Source: Oscheius tipulae (taxonomy: Eukaryota > Nematoda > Chromadorea > Rhabditida > Rhabditidae). From it: a DNA stretch of 64,000 nt. The position numbers and the translations under genes are program-made. This document shows, one piece after another, positions 24,591 to 37,169 of the stretch. The notes under the pieces are model-generated. The model ran no database searches, was not told where the DNA came from, and saw only the letters and a list, made by a program, of their open reading frames with translations. Position 1 is the stretch's first letter; each line of letters starts with the position of its first letter. The DNA lies in NCBI GenBank assembly GCA_037178975.1, contig JASJZH010000006.1, positions 3,410,001 through 3,474,000 on the forward strand, read 5' to 3'.

Positions 24591-27500
24591 ATGGCTGCTG
24601 TGGATCTGGGTGACCGGAGTGAGCTGATAGATCTTGTCTATGGAGTGAGTTACTCTTCTATCTAACTGTTCCTTGTCAGCCACCAAAGGAAGCTTCCGTC
24701 AGCGCTGCCAACTCTACTACGACCCTTAACAACCAACAGGCAGTTGTGAAGGATAATGGCCGAAACGAACGAATTGAACGAACTGAGAAGGTTCGGGTCG
24801 TAAAAGAAAAGAAAAAGGTTGGTTTTTCTGTCCGTTTATCTCCTAGTAAAATTCAGTCTTCGAAAATAGCATGTTCTTGTTGTACAATCTTTTGCCTCGT
24901 CTTACTAGCAGCTGCAGCCATTCTTCTCTCTGGATTCTGTGCATATTGGTTCACAAAACAAGACTATGAAAGTCGTCTGGCCATCGCTTCGTACACCCCA
25001 TTGGAGAGAAGAAATATGTACGTCATTGAGCTTGTGTTCATCTTTTGGATATGTTTACCTTGTCCATGTAAAAAGAGGTCAAATTGCCTTCAATTGATGC
25101 GTTCGAAACCAAACAGATCGCAACATTCAGGTCGGTTGTGGAAGATGCTCCCCCATTGGACATTGAAGAACCGGAAAAAGAAACCCCATTCCCTTCTCTG
25201 GAGGAACTTAGACTACCGGACAATATCAAGCCATTGGGGTAAAACGGTGTACTTGAAATAAGTACCTTGATTATAGATACAACGTCACTCTCAAAATCCC
25301 CCTAACTTCCAACTCTACAATTGAAGGAAACTCTCAAATTAAACTGAGTGTTCTGGAAGAGACGAACAAAATTGTCTTCAACGGCAAAAATCTTGTTCTT
25401 CCTGCACCAACCAAATTCAGAATTCTTTCTGAACGCAAGGCAAGTTTCCCTCTTCCAGAGAACATTCTTGCAGATGATCAGGAAAAGAGAAATGGAAAAC
25501 AGTGTGAACACTACCATGGAGAGTTCAGCTGAAGAAACGGAGGATGCGGAAGAGGCTACAACTGAGGCCTCTGTATGTTCGACTTATGCCAATAATGCTT
25601 GCAAATTTAGAACACACAGGAGTTCATCCAAGAAGTTAAATATGAAAAGCCCGTGGAAACTCTCGTGCCGGCTGGACCCAAAGTTGTAACTGCCGAGTTG
25701 AACGACATTTTGGAGAAAGTGACTGTGACTCTGGATAAGCCGCTGAGTCCCGGAGATTACTACTTACAGGTTTCAACTGTTTTTGTCCCAATCAAAAGGC
25801 TGTAGTTCCCCTTCGAGTCCAAACCTTCCAAATCTCCTCTAGGTCCATTTGTGACTTCTTACAAGAACGCTGATGGATCCGAGGCGTGAGTTGGAAATAA
25901 CGTGGTACCTTTAAAAACTTTTTAGAACTGGTTTTTCACTGATTGGAGGATTGCGAAAACTGTTTCCCAGCTTTGACGAGAAGAGATTTGAGGCTCCTTT
26001 GAAATTGTCGGTGATCCATCCCAAGGATTCTGTAGTACTTTCCAACGGACAGGACACAACTTCCGAGGAGTATGTGTTTACTATCTAAGAATAACAACTT
26101 TTTACCAAGGTCTGAGCCTGGCTGGGTGGAGACCATCATCGAAAAACCATCGGCTGACAACACCGCTCTCAATGTTTTCGCGTTTGATAAGAAGGAGGAA
26201 GAGGCCAAGAACGGCCATCAGGTAGCTGATCGGGAACATAAAACAACTTTTTCGGTAGATCAGAGTCTGGGCTCGTCCTGATTCCCTGAATTCAACTGAA
26301 TTCACATTGGAACAAGCCGTGAAAATTGCCAATATCCTTCAGGATTTCTATGCTACCACTCTACCAACTGAAACTCTCAGTTAGTAGCCACTTTTAAGTG
26401 TGGTCATTTCCTTTTTTAGACATTGTTGCGGTTCCCGGTCTCCTAACCGGTCTCAGTGTCCCTGGCCAAATTCAGCTGCCTGAAACTGCTGTTCTCTATG
26501 ATTCGACAGTTGACGATGTTATTGATAAAGTTCGAATCGTGCAGGCGCTCAGCCGGCAAATTAACAAACAAGTAAATACGCAGAACGACTATAACATGAG
26601 TTTCAGTTTATTGGAGATGTTGTTCCTGAGACGGACAGCAGTTCAAAATGGGTCGAAGATGCTATGGCTCATTTTGTGGAAAAAAACGCTCTTGATGCTT
26701 TCTTCGGATCACCAGATGCAGCTGTAACTTCAATATGCGGAATAAACCTTTAGGGTTTCAGAACCAGCAAATTCTCGTAAACTCTGTTGAAAAATCTTTG
26801 AGTTTGGACTCTCAATCTTCGTCACACCCATTGACTGCTGATCGAGAAACTCTTCATGAACTGACATCCATTAATGATGTAGTTTCCAAAGAAAAAGGTG
26901 CCGCCGTTCTACGAATGGTTCAATCTATTATGGGAAGAGACGCTTTCAGACAGGGAATTAGGGTAATTGAAATGCAGCATGAGATCACCAACTTCTTTCA
27001 GAACTACTTCAAGAAGACAGAAAAAGGAGTATCGAACTACGATGAACTTTGGAACTCACTACAAGAAAGTGTTCCCAAAGATGTAAGGATCTAGTTAGAA
27101 TCTGTAACTCGCGGGTTTCAGCTCAAGTCCTGGGATGACAGTGATTTCAACGTCGCCGACTTTGCCAACAAATGGGTGAAGCAGATGGGATACCCTGTTA
27201 TAGATTTGTATCGTCTTGACCCTCAAACAACCGAACTGACTCAGCGACGGTTTAAGGTTACATTCTTTTCTTCTCAAGAAAGTTCATTTCAGCTGGATCG
27301 TTTGACACCAGAGCTGTCTAAATTCAGAAACGCTGTCTACTGGTACAAATGGGACGTTCCTCTTAACTATTGGGTTAATGGAGATGTCAAGGATATGAAA
27401 TGGCTTCATGAGGGTGAGACTACTCTTGTGTAAGCCTAAATAGTGTTCAGCTGTTCGAATGCCACTAAACATTTCTGACGAGATTCTTATTAACGGAAAC

Positions 27501-28729
27501 GCTGAGGGATACTACAGAGTGAACTACGATCAAGAGGGATGGAATGACATCGCCAAGATTTTCAATAACGAACATGGAGTAAACTCTTCCCGAACAAGGT
27601 ATAAAAGTGATTTCAGCTTCTTTCTGCTCCGGTAAGGGCTCGCATTCTCTCCGATGTTTTCGCTCTCGCTGCTGCTAACGATCTTCCGTACAAGACAGCC
27701 TTCAATGTGACCGAATACCTTCCTCACGAGGATAGTTACGCACCTCTAGCTGTTGCTCTCGATGGGCTTTTGGACATTTACGAGCGTTTAGACGATAGCG
27801 AAGAAGCAGTAAAAGCAAAAACATACATTTTGGAGAAGATTGAAAACCAGTTTGAAGCTCTTCCCGAGTTCAGTACTTTGACATCACAGGAAAAGGAAGA
27901 CTTCCTTAGAATGTAAGAGTTATTCCGTGCTTCCAAACTCTGTTTTTAGCAAGAGAGATGTTTCTGTAATTAAAGCCTACTGTCGATTGAACCACGGAAA
28001 GTGCAGAAAACAGCTGGCTGATCTCGCCGAAGAAAATTTGCTGAAATCATGTGAAAAGTCCAACTTTACTTGTCAATGCTCAACGTGAGTGATGCAGTTA
28101 ATTGGATTTAGGAAATATTCAGGGTTCCTTCGGCACTTCGCTACCTGGTGTACTGTGACTCTGTTGCCTACGGTGATGATGATATATTCGAAAAGTTCCT
28201 CAACTTTGCCAGAAACGAGGTATTCTTTTATAGTCTCCAAAAAACACCATGTTCAGCCAGTGGCCACCGAAAGACGGCGCCTTGTGAAAGCCCTTGGCTG
28301 CTCTCGTGATCCTTTGGCCATTCGTCGTCTGTTGAAAAACTCGCTATCAAACGAAACCAAGCTTGCGCAACACGACATTCCTGTTTTCCTGAGGTCTCTC
28401 TCATCTTCAGATGTCGGCTCACTAGTTGTATCCGATTTCCTACTCGATAACTGGAAAGATTTGCGTGAAAGGTAATCAGTTTTTGGCGCTAAGAATAATG
28501 TTAACATTGCAGATTGTCGGATGACGTGTACACCTTATCGACAGCCTTGACCAATGGTCTTCGACCCAGCAACAAGCGACAGGTGAAGTTATTGGAAGCG
28601 TTCGCTCAAGAGCACCCCGGCGCCAAAACTTACGGTTCCTTCCGCAACCAGCTGGAGAAGGGACGTTCCAACTTGGAATGGCAGAGAAAGAATTCAGATG
28701 AATTGGCCAAGCTGTTCAAGGAGCTGTAA
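24591..28729 (+). CDS. M1 aminopeptidase-like membrane protein, catalytic residues lost
   Basis: About 18 short exons encode a type II membrane protein: a cytosolic tail (MAAVDLGDRSELIDLVYG), a basic stretch, one helix (CLVLLAAAAILLSGFCAYWF), then an M1-type ectodomain. Recognisable M1 landmarks include LKIPLTSNSTIEGNSQIKLS, LFPSFDEKRFEAPLKLSVIH, the late GYYRVNYDQEGW and the ERAP1_C-like helical tail ending LAKLFKEL. Where active enzymes have GAMEN, this has GLSVP (about 26433-26470). Where they have HELAHQWFGN, it has RQINKQFIGD (about 26530-26620), and the NEGFA glutamate is aspartate (EDAMA). It should not bind zinc or cleave peptides, so a binding or decoy role is inferred. Intron 25440-25473 begins GC. 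The junction near 25015-25080 does not close with a good acceptor. Confidence 0.85.
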
Positions 28730-29649
28730 ATGTCGGGTTGTAGATGGCAATTAGACAATACTTTACTATTTTATTTTGTATGAAGTTTTCGCTAACTGTT
28801 TCCAACTCGCATCAAAACCCCAGATCAGAGTTTGATAACCTTCTGTCTGCAAATAGGGAAAAAGAATTCCATTTATATGCATTAGAAAAGACACCTGCGA
28901 TTTCAGCTCGAGAAACAAGCTGCTCTCAGGCAAGAAGGATAATAGATGCACTCAAAAATGACGATTTATTGCAATTGAACAAGCAAGAATTGATTCAAAG
29001 ATGAACAGCGATATAAGTGACAGCTAACGAGCTAATACGAGTTGCTGATGAATGGTCGATGAAACTGCCGGGTTTTATCAAGACTTACTGATTTAACTGT
29101 TTCTTGAATTGGCCAAGCAACATTTACTAAAGAGTCTTCCTGCTTTTTGAAAACTCTGGTCCTGTAAACCGCTTTAGTATGCGTTTCTTATATGAGAAAA
29201 GAATATGCAGAAGCTCTATTTCCGTGACTGTTCCAATGAGATTGGAATCGACATCATGAGCAGGAAGTGGCAGTCAATTATGTAGGCTAAACCGGATATC
29301 CACTCTCTTTTTTTTGTGACCCGATGTTTAATCGTCTAAAGTGAAATAGATTTAATTTGTAGAGAACGATTGCCATACAACTAGGAAACAAACAACTCCT
29401 ACTTACATTCATTGGCTTCGTAGACAAAAGCTGTTATCCCAATCATCTTTTCAGTTTTTCATAGTTTCAACATTAAACAGCCTATCCCCGGATCCAAGTC
29501 CACCGCGATGAAATCACTTGAGTAAGCGTCTCACACCCTGGGGTCCTGGGAAAATTAATTTAGTACCTTCGCAAGAGTCAGTCACATATTCACGTGGCCA
29601 CTGTTTCGTCAAACTTTTTCACAACTTGTTCCTAATTGTCTGTTTCAGA
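28730..29649. other. Intergenic, no gene recognised
   Basis: Follows the M1-like gene and precedes the second chemoreceptor gene on the same strand. No exon chain; open frames here are short and lack splice partners. Confidence 0.45.
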
Positions 29650-31781
29650 ATGAGACGAAAAGGAGCCACCAATTGGTCAGATTACTTCCCAAATGACACT
29701 CTAGAAGCATCCCCATCAACTTGGACTAAAAATGGTGAGTTTCCCATTCTTATTACAAAGGAGCTACGAGAAACGCCCTCAAATGCGCAAATATTCATTA
29801 CCTTTTCTACGCAGACCAGGTGTAGACTTTTCAGTTTTACAATTTGTTTCCTTTTTATGGCTTCGCCTAGCCACTTGCAAATTTCTTTCAAAAGTCAGTA
29901 TAATTCCCGAAACACTTTGTTTTGCGCTCTTTGTTAATTGTCCACATAGTTTTTAGATAGTAAAAGTGTACATTCAGATCTTTTGGTTTGGTTCCACGGT
30001 GCGTGAGAAGCATAGAAAAAGCAGCTAATTTCCTCGAGAAAAGATACCCTTGCAAAACTAAAGATTCACTTTTGTTTCTGCTCGAGCTCGGAGCAAACAA
30101 CATAGCCGATGACTTATGACCCTTGGAAATTGTTAGCACTTGTATTCTTGTGCTCATTGTCTATCCTAAGACAAAGAATGTATCTATAAGGACAATCTCC
30201 GGAATCAGTTCTTTCACTAGATCCGTAATTGCGTGTTCTATTCGAATAACTAACGTGTCTTCTATAGTGTGATTCTAGTGATCCCTTTTAATTTGGAAGA
30301 CCTTTGTCCAATGTTTCAAATTACTAGTCCGGAAAGTGATTTTTGGCGACCTTTTCGAAAGAACTATTAGCGGTCGAGGTTGTGATTTCAAGTTCTCATG
30401 ATCACTGCAAATCTGTCATTACTCTAACACACACGCAAGTGTGATTTTATGTGTCTTGTTCGTTCTTACTTTGGTAACCAAGTTTTCAGTGTCACTCATG
30501 TGCTCCGAGGAAGTCTCCAACACTATAAATCTCTACTTTGCTGTACTCATAATCATTTCCTTCACAATGTTCACCACTCTTCTATCAGTCCTCTTCAAAA
30601 TTAGGAAAAGTTTTCATCCTTTCTTTAGGTGAGTCAAAGCATATTACTCATTTGGTATCTGAAAGCAGCTTCAAGCAAACGTGATTTTTCAGCGCACTCT
30701 TTGGATTGATAATTCTCTGTTATCAAATATGCGCAGCTGGTGTGGCCACGCAACGGATAATTTACTTCATATTTGGGTACAGTAAGGACGGAAAACCGTT
30801 CAAGGGTTGCGACGAGGACTGCCTCGCCACTCTATCTGTCATTTTGAGAGTCATTGAGTATATAGTTGATTGCTCCTACTCTGCAATAACGGCATTGTTT
30901 CTGTCTTGTTTGATCGGTACACAAGTTTTCTGTTATACTGAACTAAGGATTTAGAAAGAACAGTTGCCACACTCGCCTCTAAGAAGTACGAGCATTCAAG
31001 ATTCTACGGTCTTTTGATTCTTCTGCTTCTTTTCACAGTGCGAAACCTCGCAATACTAATATCTGATACTTTTTCAGGCAGTCGTGTCATATTTTAAAGG
31101 CTACCAAGGCTTGACCATCGGGGGCGACGACTACAACGACTACATCATGATGGGGCTGTCTGTGGCGATACTGATCATGCTAACTGTCCTCCTCATTACC
31201 AACATGAGACTAATTAGATCAAATGATCGTATTGCTAACAGCAGTCTCTCGTACAAATATCAACTGACAGAAAACCTGAGGTTAGCGAACTCGTCCAACT
31301 AATTGTTGTGATTTTAGAGTTGTAAGAAATGCTCTGCTCCCGATTGTTCTTCTGGACACGAGCATAACAATTAACGACTTGGTCGGAGACATGGTCTTTG
31401 ACAAACAATTCATCTTTAGTACGACCAAATGTGAAGCCAATAAGGCTTACCCATACGCCTTCGTCATTATGAACACGGTAAACTGAAACAGCTGTTTTGT
31501 AAACATGCATTCTTTAGCTTTCAATCGCCTTAGAGTACGGTATTCCGCTGGTTATTTTGTGTAGATGGGATGCGTTTCATAAAGGCAGCATATCCTCAAA
31601 TTTTATCAGTTCTGTTGTTTCAGCACTTCCATGCTGGCTGAGACTACGAGCATTGCATAGAAAAGTGAACGCACACGACAGCCGAGTTGCTATCCGAAAC
31701 GTGTTTGGTCAGCAAATCAATCATCAAGGATCTACTCAAGAATATTTCGATATTCTCCAGAAAGGATGGAATAAATTTTAA
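29650..31781 (+). CDS. Nematode 7TM chemoreceptor, Sre/Sra-superfamily-like
   Basis: Eight exons in phase: 29650-29734, 30490-30628, 30693-30916, 30955-31037, 31078-31280, 31318-31477, 31518-31560 and 31624-31781, giving 364 aa. The first exon (MRRKGATNWSDYFPNDTLEA) is separated by a 755-bp intron but ends in phase 1, exactly matching the next exon (VSLMCSEEVSN); it supplies an extracellular tail with an N-V-S glycosylation site. Helices include LYFAVLIIISFTMFTTLLSV and FYGLLILLLLFTAVVSY. The third helix ends in IERTVATLASKKYE, the hallmark of Sra/Sre-type receptors, and SYKYQLTENLRVVRNALLP matches their third loop. The receptor should be neuronal; the ligand is unknown. If the first exon is wrong, translation could begin at 30498. 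Confidence 0.75.
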
Positions 31782-31983
31782 CGAGTAAAATGGTTCTGTG
31801 GCTTGAAGTAGTTTGAAAACGTAGTTTGTCTTTGCCGGGAACCTTATTCACTTCTAATGGTCAAAAAATCCAACTTGTACACAGATATTAGGGCTACATC
31901 ATTCTTTTCTTTATCAGTCAGAGCCGATTAGTGGGCGTTGGTTGCGTGTTCAAAAGGCGACATTTCGCTTGTCCTTTGCAACT

Positions 31984-34090
31984 ATGCTCAAACTATTGAC
32001 CCTTCTCATATTGGCACAACTTGGTAAGATTGAAACAAACAGAAAGCAAATGTAGTATTTTTAGCGGCTGCTGACTGCCCAACTGGATACGATGATAATG
32101 GCTCCGGCACATGTTACAAAGTAAACCTGTAGTAGAAAACTTACTAAACACGAAACGTTCAGGTATACACGACTATTACAAACCGAAACGACGCTAGTAG
32201 GGCATGCTTAGCAGACGGCGGATTTTTGGCAAATATACACAATCAAATAGTTCGCATTACTCTTTTTTATGCACTGAATGTCCAATCTAGACGAACACGA
32301 TGTTGTACAGTAGGGCAAAGTCTCTCGGAGTCCAAACCATGTGGATTGGTCTAATGTGCCAGGCCGATACTGCCACTAGCTGTGAGTTTGATGGAACTAA
32401 TACTTTTTTGACACAAAACTCCTTCACCAGTTTTTATCCTGGTAGGTCATGTTTGATTTAGTTTATACTTTCGACAGGAGAACCTGCTTCTGGTGCTGGA
32501 ATGTGCGTATTCATGTCAATTGTTGGAGATACTCTTGGGAAATGGTTCAGTGCCGACTGCGCAACTATCGGCGATAATGCCTACGCTTGTAGTTATAACG
32601 GTGGAGTGAATAGTAAGCTTGTAGCTTACAGATTTATGTTTCCTTTTAGCAAACGACTGCTCAAATGGATATCAGCAGTTCAATAACCAGTGTTACAAAG
32701 TTATTGGACCAACGGATGAGGCATCGGCTGAGGCTCAATGTGTATCAGAATGTGGGCATATCACCAGCGTCCTCTCAGCATTCGTAAAAAGGCTGTTTTT
32801 CAAATTGCAACTACGACTTCTAGGAAAATACTTTCATTACAAGTCTATCCAAAAATCAGACTGTTACTGGCCAGACGCAAATCTTTTCAAGAATCGGTTT
32901 GAAAACGCCCGATGGGATAAACTACTACTGGGAGGACGGAAGTAGTCTTAGTACCAACAGCTACAGCAATTTCGGAAGTCTGGGGCGTGTACCAGCCCTG
33001 GGAAGCTGTGTTGGAATGGCACTCACAGATGAAATGGTTTATCAAGGACAATGGATAAACACACAATGTTCGGACTCGATCATTTCCGTTTGTAAAAAAG
33101 GTAAGACCATACTACACAAAAGCATAATTCATTTTAGACAAAGGAAATGTATGCAATCCAGTCAGCACATCTAGTCCAATCACACGATCGCCAATAGTAT
33201 GCTCATCCGCGTATTGGTATAAAAACAACGGAACTGTAAGAATTCTTTGAACTCTCTTTAACATTTTTTAGTTCTATTCTCCTGGCTACCCACAAAGGAC
33301 GACAACAAACGTCTGCGAGTATTTGATGTATACTGACCCTGGGTATATCGTTCGTATCAGTTTTCCTATTCTGCAGCTGTCATGCACCAGCCGCATTGAG
33401 TTGTACAACGACATTACTGACACCGTACCATTCAAAACGTTAGTTGTGCTGTCAATTACCAAATAGTTTACATGCAGAATCACCCCCAGCACTGGATCTA
33501 CAAATACTTATTATGGTTCGTCGGAAAACCAGATGAAAATGATCTATCATGCTAGTGGATGTGGTGACCTATGGGAGGCAACTTTCACATCTCAAAATGT
33601 CGGAGGTGAATCCTAGCAAACTTAAATTCAACAAGCTTCAGTTTCTTCCACGCAGCTACCGGCATATTCAAGTGGCTGCAACAACGGTCTTATTTATGCT
33701 CCGGGAACTGTAAGTCAGCAACTTATCAGCTTCTGACATTAATTAAGATAACTAGTCCCAACTATCCAAATCTTTACAATAGCAACACTAATTGCAACTA
33801 TCTCCTTGGGGCTGTTCCCAACAAGAGGGTCATGCTCCATTTTAACTTCTTCTCAACTGAACAAGCAATTGATCTTGTGAGAATCTATGATTCCGACACT
33901 GACGACAAAAACAAAGTACTCGCAGTGTAAGTATCCTCTTGTTTGTATTCGATGTTTTGATTTCAGGTTGAGCGGTAACCTGACAAACCTCCCAGACTAC
34001 GTCTCTACTGGTGGTCGCATGTTTGTAAAATTCACATCGGACAGCTTGGAAAACTTTCAAGGCTTCTCGGCCAGTTTCACTTCGTACTGA
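31984..34090 (+). CDS. Secreted lectin with two CTLDs and two CUB domains
   Basis: The signal peptide (MLKLLTLLILAQLAAA) opens at ATG 31984. Two C-type lectin-like domains follow: CPTGYDDNGSGTCYK to YACSYNG, and CSNGYQQFNNQCYKVIGPTD to CSDSIISVCKK, each with the paired cysteines and the WIGL / FSRIGL position. Then come two CUB domains: CSSAYWYKNNGTFYSPGYPQ to TFTSQNV, and ITSPNYPNLYNSNTNCNYLL to FQGFSASFTSY. Neither CTLD shows an EPN or QPD sugar motif, so calcium-dependent sugar binding is doubtful. CTLD-CTLD-CUB-CUB is a common clec architecture in worms and is often induced by pathogens. Introns are 35-60 bp. AATAAA overlaps the stop codon region at 34088-34095, so the 3' UTR must be very short. 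It converges on troponin T, 83 bp away. Confidence 0.88.
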
Positions 34091-34173
34091 ATAAAACTTT
34101 TAACATACAACTTTTGGATGGCAAACATTTATTCTAGGGATTATGAACAGAAAAAAGCAGTTGGGAAGCCAGT

Positions 34174-35669
34174 TTAGGCGACCTCAACCTCAGCAGGAGC
34201 GGCTTCCTCAGCTGGGGCAGGAGCAGCTTCTTCTGCTTCTTCGAACTCCTTATCGGGAAGTTGAAGGGGAGCGGCTGGCACTGGGGGACGGGCGGCATCT
34301 CCCTCGGCTTTGACCTGCTCGACGTACTTCGGGGGCTCCAGGTTCTTTCTGAAAATGTGTATCAGCTTAGCCTCTATAAGCTCAAACCTGATCTGCTCGA
34401 GCTCCTCGTTCTCCTTGCGTCCCCACTCGGGAGGAGGACGGGCGGTTCCACGGGCGATGCTGGGAGCCTTCTTGACGAAGGGAGTCTCGAACATGGTGCG
34501 ACGGTCACCGTATGATCTTCTGTCGGTCTGACGGTCGAATTTGGAGGCGGTGTTGACTTTGGGAGGATGGACGGTGGCGGAGGCCTCCTCAGCGTCGAGA
34601 CCCTTCTTGAGAGCCTTGTTACGAGCAACTTGACGCTGTCGCTCGTTGAGCTCTTTCAGCTAAACAAAATTTATAGAAGTGAAGTAAAAAAGATCGTACG
34701 TCGTACTCCTGGCGCTCGTGACGCTTCTCCAGGTCATACTTTTCGGCCTCAAGCTTGACAATGCGAGCATGGAGTTGCTTAATCTTCTCCTTCAGATCGT
34801 TGGGCAGGAGTCCGGAAACATCGACTCCTCTGCAAACGGCAGCCAGGAAGGCCTTCTTGGCTTCCTCGATCTGTTCCTTGCTCTGTTCGGTCTTCTTGGT
34901 CTAAAAGATGGCTCTTATGACCAATTTGTTAGTATGACTCACTCCCTGGGCCAGGTTTCCAAATTGAGCAGCCTTGTTTCCCTTCTGGACAGTGAAGTTC
35001 TTGCCAGTGCCGCCAGTTCCAGCTCCGGAGAAGGCTCCAGCCATCATCTGCTGACGACGAGAGCGCTCCTCGTTCTTACGGGTCTTCTCGGCATCGGCGC
35101 GGTTCTTGCGGTCTTCCTAAAATTCTGGTTGAAGTCAATACTGAAATTTTCACTACCTCCTCCTTGCGTCTGCGCTCCTCGTCCTGACGACGGCGCTCAG
35201 CGAACTCGCGCTCCTCCTCTTCACGTTCAGAACGACGCTTCTCCTGCTTCTCCTTCAGCTCACGGAGCTCGTCTTCGATCTTCTGCTTCTCGTGAACACG
35301 ACGCTGTTCGTAGTCAAGGAGCTTGGCAGCCTCCTCTTCCTCGTGACGCTTTTTGGCGGCCTATACATTTTGTCAAACGGTTGAAAGTGTTATAGCTCAC
35401 AAGCATGGCAATCTCGGCCTCAGTCATCTCCGCTGGGGGCTTCTCCTCAATGGGAGGAGGACGAGGCTTGGGTCTAAAATTTTTAGTTAAGTCGGTTGCA
35501 GAATTCCAATTAACATTTTTATCCAACAAATGAACACTCACTTCTCAACGGGGGCCTCCTCTTCGGCAGCTTCTTCCTTCTCCTCGGCGGGAGCGGCTTC
35601 AGCCTCCTCCTCGACCTCCTCTTCCTCCTCAACCTCCTCCTCAGAGTAGACCTCTTCCTCGTCAGACAT
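34174..35669 (-). CDS. tnt: Troponin T
   Basis: Starts at ATG 35669 with the acidic leader [20 protein letters not shown], typical of invertebrate troponin T. A proline-rich link ([20 protein letters not shown]) precedes the long, charged helix that binds tropomyosin ([12 protein letters not shown] and following), then the region for troponin I/C contact ([40 protein letters not shown]). The C-terminus carries [20 protein letters not shown] and an Ala/Pro/Glu tail ending APAEVEVA. Exons lie at about 35542-35669, 35401-35474, 35159-35360, 34943-35118, 34699-34901, 34387-34660 and 34174-34347. The protein anchors the calcium switch on thin filaments of body-wall or pharyngeal muscle. Worms have several paralogues (mup-2, tnt-2, tnt-3, tnt-4); I cannot tell which this is. 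Confidence 0.93.
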
Positions 35670-36683
35670 GGCTTTGCTGAAAGGAATTCGTGTTCGAAAG
35701 ACTGTAAAGAGATGCAAGAGGATTGCGAAAGCTCGAATTATTTCTAGGAGGTATATAATAGGAAAAGTTCAAGTTTCAAAGTGAGGGAGGTGAGACAGCC
35801 CGATCCCACGGAGCCATGAGCTGAGAATGCTTGCTGCCATTTGATGGCCAGCACTGGTGTAACACGGACAAAGTGCGTAGGGCCCAGAAGATACAGCCGA
35901 GGGGGAGCGGACCCAGTGTAACAGGGGCCTGAAATCAAAACGTGTAGGCGGCCTGAAGAAAACTCGGTCGGCATTACAACAACCAAGTCGAGGGATCTCT
36001 CCGAGTGTGAGGGAGAGACAACGAAAAACAAAGCAGGTGCTGAAAATAGCTAGATGGCCCTAACTATCAGGTTGGAACATAAGTTTAGGCCTTATAATAA
36101 TTTTTGACCCACTTGAGCTGGTGAGCTGTTTCAAAAAAGAAAAGAACAGGCCAAAATTAGCTCTATTCAGCAATGTATAGAGATCAGAGGTCATAGGCCA
36201 AAAATTTTGAGCACCAGTTAAAAAGGTTAAATGCAAAAACGATGTATTATTCTCGGGAAGCGCACATTCCGGCCGATTTCTGAAAAACGGTAAACACTTT
36301 TACCCTTAATAAGCTGTGAGGGTAGCTCTTGAAAACACTCAAGCCACCTAAAGATTCACAAATAATTTCAAAGTATTGCACTGTTTGTGACAACACAGTC
36401 CAGTTAAAAGATTCCCTCAGCTACTCGCAATAGTGTCAAGTGGCAACACTCAAACACGCATGTAACGGACAATCTCTTCTTATCGTGACAGGCATCAAAA
36501 GTCTCATAGAAGCAGGTATGGCCAGCTGTTTTTGAAGCCATACTCCGCTTGATTGCGTTTTGTTCACCTTCTCGGTTTACAGTCGTCGCAACTGCCCGTT
36601 TCTGTCACGGTTCCGCCGTTCATGCTTGTCGTTGATTGGCATTTTTCGTTATTCATACCCCCAAAAATACTCATTTTCAGCTG
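35670..36683. other. Troponin T promoter side; no gene recognised
   Basis: Immediately upstream of the troponin T start and divergent from plus-strand genes. Should carry muscle promoter elements; none is identified with confidence. The minus-strand open frame at 35744-36031 is out of splice context. Confidence 0.45.
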
Positions 36684-37060
36684 ATGCGAAACATCTACTA
36701 TGTGATTCTGCTATTTTTTCTTTCATATTGCTTCGGGTATCCTAGGTCTGATCCTCAGTATGTGAGTGTCTCATTATGCAAAGCTACATTTTTAAGATAC
36801 GTTTCGTAAGAGACTGGTCAGCGACATGTATTGAGCGAACTCTTCCGAGTTATCACTGGAGAGAAGTGGCACCCGCTACAAGAAAGTATTACATAGCCTT
36901 ATTTTTGAAGAAGAGATGTATTCCAGATGCGAGACTGAACGATGTGTTTTTCTCATGTACGACTATGTGGCAAAGATGCTGCCGGAATACTTCGCTGTGT
37001 ATGACATCTGTTTCGAACAGAACACCCGACTGTATAAAAGTGGATAAACGAATAAATGTT
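36684..37060 (+). CDS. Possible small secreted protein or gene relic
   Basis: TTTCAGCTG precedes an ATG at 36684, followed by a good signal peptide (MRNIYYVILLFFLSYCFGYP) and a donor-like GTGAGT at about 36762. Downstream, one frame stays open with cysteine-containing sequence (YSRCETERCVFLMYDY, about 36910-36960), but no intron with ordinary boundaries and length joins it to the signal-peptide exon; the best join needs a 28-bp intron. It lies just upstream of two tandem PAN-domain genes on the same strand, so it could be a decayed third member or an unrelated short gene. Only the first exon is convincing. Confidence 0.3.
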
Positions 37061-37169
37061 ACTTCTTTTGATGGCATGTGAATCGGAATGCGCAAAAGTT
37101 TCTCGACACCAATTGGGTCACCTTGCGGGATCCCCTCGCTCCCCAGGGCACCACTGTCCGCGTCACAGG

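Noticed and set aside
25489-25531. Early stop in the M1-like gene as evidence of a pseudogene
   Set aside because: The stop lies only in the unspliced frame; removing the 34-bp GC-AG intron restores a long open, family-like sequence.
34718-35395. 225-codon plus-strand open frame
   Set aside because: It is antisense to troponin T exons. The biased, repetitive coding sequence of the helix keeps the opposite strand free of stops.
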